Source of the DNA: Arbacia lixula
Taxonomy: Eukaryota > Echinodermata > Echinoidea > Arbacioida > Arbaciidae
Direction of reading: 5' to 3'
Assembly (NCBI GenBank): GCA_963669155.1
Contig: OZ022581.1
Span: 14,896,335 to 14,960,334 of the forward strand
DNA: 64,000 bases
Under the pieces are notes generated by a model that saw only the letters and a list, made by a program, of their open reading frames with translations, made no database searches and was not told the DNA's origin. A program made the position numbers and the translations under genes. Below, in pieces: positions 57,316 through 64,000 of the stretch; positions within the stretch are counted from its first letter, which is position 1, and every line of letters begins with the position of its first letter.

Positions 57316-58007
57316 CTGGTCATCTATACCCATAATGAAATTCGACATGCATACAATTAATGATAAGACAATCGATTTAAATTAATAAAACGCACGCGTA
57401 CACTAGGCAAGGAAGTCAAGAAGTTTGCCATAATCACACCCACCCTTATCCTTTTTTTTACAATGGCGAAAAGAAAGAATTTACAATATCCTCAATATTA
57501 CAGCTTACAGGTTATGTCTTTATCCAAGAGTGTCTTAAGTAGTTCATTGACTATGCCTATGTTAACGCATATTGGAGATACGAGACATATGCAGTATAAA
57601 ACGTAAATCAACAACATGACATTGTCCGCATGCATAATATATTTTGCGGTTATCACTATTACTCAAATACCAATGTAAAATTATTCAGTTTGTTTCCTTC
57701 CGTGATTTGAGTGTCCGGTTCAAACTAAATCTATCTGTTTGATTTTGCTAAGATAAATCTGCATCAGCACAACAGATTTACGCCCCCCCCCCCCCCCTCC
57801 TCCCTTTCATGAACACATCATAGGCACATCTACCTCCACACCTAACTCCCTCAATCTAGGTCGGCATTTGTACATATTGGAGTGCTTAAGCCAGCCTTCA
57901 CATTCCCTTTTTTAAGTATCCTTACTTCATGTTATAGACCGTTAAACTTCAACAATGAGAACTTTCTTACAGATCGAGGACCAAAATTAAACCTACAAAG
58001 CTACACC

Positions 58008-58044
58008 GGGTGGGGGAGGGGGCAACCCTCCTCCCCCTCCCCCA
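58008..58044. repeat. G-run/C-run hairpin (copy 2)
   Basis: Same sequence as 46,058-46,094. Confidence 0.85.
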
Positions 58045-60362
58045 CGCGTACTCCTCTTCTCAGACGTCCGTCTCACACACCCTCGAAATGGCATCTTTTC
58101 AAAAAAAAAAAAAAATTTGATTACGCTTTAGTGTGCGTAGCATTGGTGATGCAAGAAAGGTATCAAATGATACATGATGAACATTTAGGACTCCCACTAA
58201 TTGCAGCAGAAAATGTAAAAACAGAAAAGTCTTCTCTATTACATATCCAACATTTCCAAAAATTGCTCTGGTAGAAAGCGGTTTCATCAAATCATTTCAA
58301 AGGGACTCCAAGACTACTGTAATTGATCAACACATTTGCTATAAACTTTGTATCCATAGGTGAAGTGTGACATTGAAAAAAATTACCGACACGACAAATT
58401 AAGAATGATATGTTGAGCAATTAAGAGGAAAAGTTTGACCCAGAAATTGCTTCTAAAATAACCAGAAACAGCTGTAAAAGAAACAGATTGTTGAAAAAAG
58501 ATCGCTCGTTGAATTGGCGACGTGTAGATCATAAAACATGCACACCATGTGGTTAACGTACCTCTCATACCATCTCATTCAAAAATATGGGAAAGCCAAA
58601 AGTTATTTTGTAAATAAAGCCCTTACATGAAGAGGGATACTAATCCTCAGAGAACAGCTGTAATGGTTGCCTTTCCATTTAAGAAAGCCACAGAATTGGA
58701 GTTTCACACCAGATGATCAACGCATTATTAAAAAAAGGTACTGAATTGATTTCGAAACAAACCTTTACAGTACTTTTTTTTATTTCGTATTTCAGAAAAA
58801 CAGAGATTTAATAAAACAGACATTAGGTTTGTAATAAACAATGATGTTTTACAATATAATATAAAAAAAAAATATTCAAAACACGACAAGGTTCTGTGGA
58901 GCTGAGGGAAGGGCTTTGTAAAATTGTAACACATCATACAAATAACTGTTTCGTGAAGAAAACACATGGTAGTACCGCCGCAAGGAATATAGTTAGAGTC
59001 GTTGAGCACATTATCCATCATTAATTTCGTGGGGGACCAGCTATAGCCTACTATATATACAATATTAATATTTGTTTCAAAGTTGATTGGTTACTGCATA
59101 ATCATAAACGCAATTTTACCTGGCACTCAAAACAATGAAGGAAAAACAAATATTAAAATGTGGCACTGAGAAATTATGATACTCGGCAAACAATTCATGT
59201 TAACCGGTATCCGGCAACACTGAATCTAACCCCAAGCCCCAAAATACCTAAGCATGATAGAAACACACCAACAACGGGATACACACATAACCCACTTTAC
59301 CGTCATTGTGTTTGCTTGTATAGTTCGTGCGTGAAATGCATGACGTCTACACAAATACCTCTCAAATAGAGCAAATATGTATGTTGTCATGGTAACCACT
59401 TATGAAAACTTTCGAAAGGATTACAATGCACATTTGATACTGGACCAAAGGTAGATAATAAGCTTTTCAAGGTTGCGCGAAAAATTATGATTCATTAGAG
59501 CATGCACATCCTGCCCACGGTGGTAGAATGGACAACAACAGGCACATTCACGATGTCTAATAGAGCATAGTCTGTACCGAGATCGTGATGAAAGAGAGGA
59601 TTTACGTAAAGGAAATATCCCACAACATTGTCAAGTATATTCAATAACTGATTTAAAATGGCATTCATTCACAAATTAAATTTCATGGCGGCCAAAAGCC
59701 GAATTGCGAAATTTTGACAATAACAAACGTTGACTTTTCATTGATACGTGTTAATGAATAGGATACTTATTATAGAATACACGAAATTATCTAAATACAT
59801 CTAAGAAAATACAACCATGTACAGTTACACAAACGCATTCAAACACACATGCGAACAATTCCCCCACTGTTGTCGGTGCTGGTGCCGTTTATTATTAGTA
59901 GAAATGTGTTTTTCCCCCATATTCTTTATTTAATTTCATTCACATAATGAAATAAACAATTTCACTTAAAAACGTAGAATTACAAATCCATAAACGTAAT
60001 ATTTCTATTCATTCGATAAACACAATAAAGCATATGACATACCACTTGTATATAAACACAATATATATGTGCCATATTTTACCTGAATATGCAACTAATA
60101 AATTATATTCCTGTTAAATAGAATAATAATCATAATAATACTAATAGATATGTATAATAGTAATGATAATAAAGCAATTCCATATTGCATAAAAATGAAA
60201 TACCCCCCCCCCCTCGAACATATAAATCCACCCCCACAAAAAAATGTAAGTCCACCCCCACCCCCTACACACACACACATACACGCCCACATACATACTG
60301 CCACACAAACACACACACACCACTCTAACCGTATGTGCTATTTCTTGAAAGGTCACATTCCC

Positions 60363-60840
60363 CTATTTTAACAGATGTAATCGTAACTTGTTTCTTTTTA
60401 AAGCAATATCTTTTTCTACATTCCGATATTCCATTATCTTTTTAAATATTACCTCATGAGATGGAATTACACCTTCCGATCTAGATAAAAAAATAATGTA
60501 TTTGAAGATAAAAATGACTGTATTGAAACATTTTATATTGAGATCGTTTCCCCTGATACCTACATGAATATTAATCCACTCTGCATTTTCAAAATTTATC
60601 GCTTCCAATCTTTCTATAACTTTTTGCATTAAGGTTTGATATACACAAAATCCAAGAATACATGTTGATACGTTTCTGCCACAAAAGGAACACTGATTAT
60701 TTTCAACAAACCCGAACATAAAAAGGTTTTCTTTTGCATAGATAGCTCCATGTAATAATTCATACTGAAATTCTTTGATTTTTGTTAGAAGTGTTGTACT
60801 TCATGGTCTTAGAAAAATTCGCAAAGTGTATGATTCTTGT
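60363..60840 (-). mobile_element. Tx1/L1-like LINE C-terminal remnant (copy 2)
   Basis: Partner of 48,423-48,990, with a ~60-bp deletion near 60,817 and an 8-bp deletion next to CSFCG that changes the frame relation. Confidence 0.75.
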
Positions 60841-60866
60841 AATTTTGTAACAAATACTTCATACAG

Positions 60867-60988
60867 CTTTCTGGATGGGACATCGTTGAGTAACATTATA
60901 CATGTATTTTCAAAAATCTTCAATGAAATGTAACATTTCATTGAAGATTTTTGAAAATATGTTACTCAAAGATGTCCCATCCAGAAAG
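60867..60988. repeat. 122-bp palindrome (copy 2)
   Basis: Arms run from CTTTCTGGATGGGACATC to its inverse GATGTCCCATCCAGAAAG around a centre near 60,928 (CAATGAAATGT/ACATTTCATTG). One arm has 10 extra bases. Copy 1 keeps only the right arm (49,015-49,076). Confidence 0.9.
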
Positions 60989-61448
60989 ACCACTCTCAGA
61001 GACTGGGCGGAATGAAAGGATTATGGAAACCCCCCCCCCAAAAAAAAAAAAAAATAAATAAAAAAAAAAATCCATCATTCCCCACCCCCCCCCCCCCCCC
61101 CGCCCCCTCCCGCTCAGCTACTTCTTGAGGAAAAACATGTCCCTCCACCTTCGGGGAGCGATTTCCGCCCTTGTAAGAAGACATTCAATCTCATTGGGGA
61201 ACTTCTCTTTTGAAGAAACTATTGACAAATAATGTCGATGGTAAGTTCTTTAGAATAACCAATCACATGTACAATCAAGCAAAGTCATGTGTGATTACCG
61301 GATCAGTTAAATCAAGTATGTTTGATTGCAATATTGATGTACGTCAAGAAGAAAATATTTGCGTTATTTTTAAATGATTTTGAACTGTTCACTTTTGAGA
61401 AATTTCAAGGGATAGATATTATTCTTCCTTAAATTAATTCAGCTGCAT

Positions 61449-62428
61449 ATGAAAAAGGTTTTTTTTATGTACTTCAAGCTTTTTACTCTACTTTACGCAG
61501 AGGATACAATAGTTCTTGCAAAATCTGAGAGTGAACTTCAACTTGCACTTGATGCGTTATCTCTATACCGTAAAAGGTGGTTGTTACAAGTTAATACTGA
61601 TAAAACAAAAGTCATCTTTTCTCGTGGGAAAGTATGGAAGATTCCAATTTTAGGTTTGATAATAATGTGGTAGAATTTGTTGATGAATATATGTATCTTG
61701 GTAGGTACCGTCTTTAATTATAATAATACATTTCGCAAAGCACAAATAAAGCAGCTGAACCAATTAGCAGGAAGGGAAATGTACACTCTTTTGTCGAAAA
61801 CAGACCAATTTAATTTACCTCTTGATATTCTCTTGGAGTTATTTGATCTCCCCACATTTTGTTTTATGGAAGCAAAATGTGGGGAGATGGTTTTTTTGAA
61901 TGAACTTGAAAACTGCAAACTGTATGATTCTTGGTGAACTCGGAAGACATAAGTTAGAAATATATGTTGGAAGTAGAATGATAATTTTCGGTGTAATCTA
62001 GTCCACAATGAACGAGGTAAACTAACAGGCAAAGTATACATTTTTGAAAATTCTCATGCGAAAACTTATCGAATATTTAAACAGTCCTTGCATTTTGAGA
62101 AATACTTGCTTGACCTCCCCAAAAGAGAGAGAATAATATTATATCGGTTCAGATGTTCCAATCACCACTTTTCGATTGTCTCTTGGAGATATTCTAATAC
62201 TCCCAGAAATATAAGGTTATGTATACTTTGCCCTCTTCAATCATTAGGAGACGAATTTCATTATCTATTTGGATGCCCTTTTTTGCAGACGAAAGAAAGT
62301 CATTAGCAGATATTTTAACAAAAGACCAAATACATACACAATGGAGCAGCTTTTTAATTCTTTCAATTGTAAAGTGCGCCTGAATCTCGTAAAATTTTAT
62401 AAAAGGATATCGAATCAATTTCAATGAT
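61449..62428 (+). mobile_element. LINE reverse-transcriptase 3' remnant (copy 2)
   Basis: Partner of 49,493-50,477. The active-site codon has changed to give YAEDTIVLAKSE, so YADD is already lost here. Other motifs are as in copy 1. Confidence 0.88.
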
Positions 62429-62849
62429 TACTGTACATTTTACTCAAGATAATTTCTGTGTATCCATAACAATGTTTGATTATACGTGTGTTGTTGATTT
62501 TGCTTTTTTGTTTTACTGATTTTCAAAAATATCTTTTGAAGTCGCCAATAACTTACTTGTGCCGAAATTGTTTTTCATCTTTTTTTTCTTTCTCTTACAT
62601 TTTTTCTTCTTTTAAAAGTTAGCTTGTCACTTTATACTCAATATAATCCTTCATTACACTTTATGCAATGAGCTTAAAATCGCTTGCAAGCGTATTCATT
62701 TACCCGAATTGACTTAATGATTTATTTTCTGTATATATGTTTTGTAAATATTGCAAATGGTATACATCAGTATCATTGTAAAACAGACATGATTATCCTC
62801 AATACCTAACAAGGTGACATGGGATCAATAAATTGCCATTATCATTATC

Positions 62850-63070
62850 ATTGCCGGTACCCTTAGCCCTCTATGGCCTTAGGCTTGATCTAAGTCTAAG
62901 GCCTAAGTGTAATGGCAATTTGAGGGAACTGATTTATTCATAGCTCGCATGCGTACTCTTATTCCGAAGACGCAAGTCATGAATGTTCATATTTGGGTCC
63001 GGAAATCATGGGGGAATTATTACAAAATAATGGGAGTTACGAATCAGTACCCTCACATTGTCGGTACCCT
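62850..63070. repeat. Foldback structure (copy 2)
   Basis: Partner of 50,925-51,142 with several substitutions in the arms. Confidence 0.7.
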
Positions 63071-63640
63071 TTAGGCCCTTAGACCGTCTCTGAAATCTTG
63101 ATGTTCATTCCACATCGATATGTCCTCCAGTTCTCTCTATCCTCCTCCAAACATCATCCCATCTCTCTTCACTGATGTACTACATTTCCAACGTGTATCA
63201 TTACCCTTCGAACTTTGAGCTAGAAAAAAAATATCACGAAGATCTTGCGAGTAGCGCATCCATCGGAATAGGGACGCATGGACATGAACATTTTTCGGCC
63301 CTCTGATGTCTTGTCATGAAAATGTTACGTCAGAGGGTGGACAGTACGTGATCAGAGAAGGATGCTCTTCCAGTATATATACTATTGGTCACGTGGAGTG
63401 TTTTTAACCAATCAAGGGGCAGGATCATTTTCATGAGGAATATAGCACTATACCATGGATGTACGTCACTGTAAAAGCGACGATTTCTCCCATGACATTG
63501 TGTTTTAAACATCGTCAATATCATAGTAATGTTATGCTTGATCACTTTCTGGTACACCAATTACCAAACAGGATTTCATTAATGATAGATCTAGTTATTA
63601 ACATTCCCATGATAAGGTTATTTGTATTTTTCTTTTGCAG

Positions 63641-63777
63641 GCGTATTTCCCAACTGAAAACAATCATGACAGCCAGGCAATTCAGATTCAGATGGCTCAA
63701 AATCTGTATTGTTGCCATGGTAATGATTGTCGCATGTGAACTTGGTTTCTACACGTCCAATATGGAAGACAACAAAG
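63641..63777 (+). CDS. First coding exon of a probable type II membrane protein, 3' partial
   Basis: Acceptor TTTTTCTTTTGCAG at 63,627-63,640, 25 nt of leader, then ATG at 63,666 and 37 codons to the donor CAAAG|GTACGA at 63,777. The product starts MTARQFRFRWLKIC, and residues 11-28 (LKICIVAMVMIVACELGF) form one hydrophobic segment after a basic tail. This is the usual start of type II Golgi enzymes such as glycosyl- and sulfotransferases, but the catalytic part is off the window, so the family is not determined. A 5' noncoding exon must lie upstream because the leader begins at an acceptor. Confidence 0.6.
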
Positions 63778-64000
63778 GTACGAATCTCATCATTTCATTG
63801 TTATAAATTCACTATTTTATATATATCATTATCCCCTCTGTCATTTATGCATTCTGCCAAGGGCATGGATACGGGATATACAGTATTCAATGAGGTTGTT
63901 CAATGAAAATTAAAAGATTTTGGTGTGTTTGAAATCAAAGTATAGATACATGTGAATGTATCTACAGACGATCAAAGTGATTGATTACATCATCGTCAAA

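Larger units (their letters stand above)
51690..63415 (+). repeat. Duplicated block, copy 2 (11.7 kb)
   Basis: Direct copy of 38,678-51,489. It begins inside the GT/G-run microsatellite and continues past the point where copy 1 stops, into unique sequence at 63,416. Contains an extra 2.07 kb (52,675-54,748), lacks most of the Harbinger interior, and has an extra 226-bp MITE. Confidence 0.95.

Overview
The window is a piece of an animal nuclear genome, AT-rich, with long introns, abundant short inverted-repeat transposons, tRNA-derived SINEs, microsatellites and many 10-25 nt C or G runs. The SINE tail type and the CR1/L2-like and Tx1-like LINE remnants suggest a marine invertebrate, most likely an echinoderm or another invertebrate deuterostome. 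This is an inference from gestalt; no species marker is visible.

Region 1 (122-29,834, minus strand) is one gene, EDC4 (Ge-1/Hedls, the scaffold of the mRNA-decapping complex). I could place 19 coding exons with matching splice sites and compatible phases from the start codon at 29,834 down to the left edge. Together they encode about the first 1,036 residues: a variable N-terminus, the WD40 propeller, a serine-rich linker with an acidic run, and the start of the coiled-coil region. The C-terminal part of the gene lies off the left edge. The introns carry a LINE with a target-site duplication, several MITE-like elements flanked by TTAA or TA, a 30-bp minisatellite, long polypurine/polypyrimidine tracts, foldback elements and a repeat block with NRF1/YY1-like motifs.

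Region 2 (29,835-38,677) is intergenic as far as I can see. It holds a TA-flanked 834-bp element built from CCCATATGGG palindromes, a GT microsatellite, a CGAT-word-rich patch, a tandem duplicated repeat block and a tRNA-like fragment.

Region 3 (38,678-63,415) is two near-identical copies of the same ~12-kb stretch separated by exactly 200 N (51,490-51,689). Copy 2 starts inside a GT/G-run microsatellite and copy 1 stops at the gap. They differ by about 1-2% in the parts compared and by transposon-type indels. The simplest reading is two haplotypes of one locus left unmerged in the assembly. Because both are present, filled and empty sites can be compared: a 226-bp Harbinger-type MITE is present only in copy 2, a 3.2-kb internal segment of a transposon is present only in copy 1, and one arm of a 122-bp palindrome is missing in copy 1.

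Region 4 (63,416-64,000) is single copy and contains the first coding exon of a plus-strand gene whose product begins with a short basic tail and one hydrophobic segment, as in type II (Golgi-type) membrane proteins; the rest of the gene is off the right edge.
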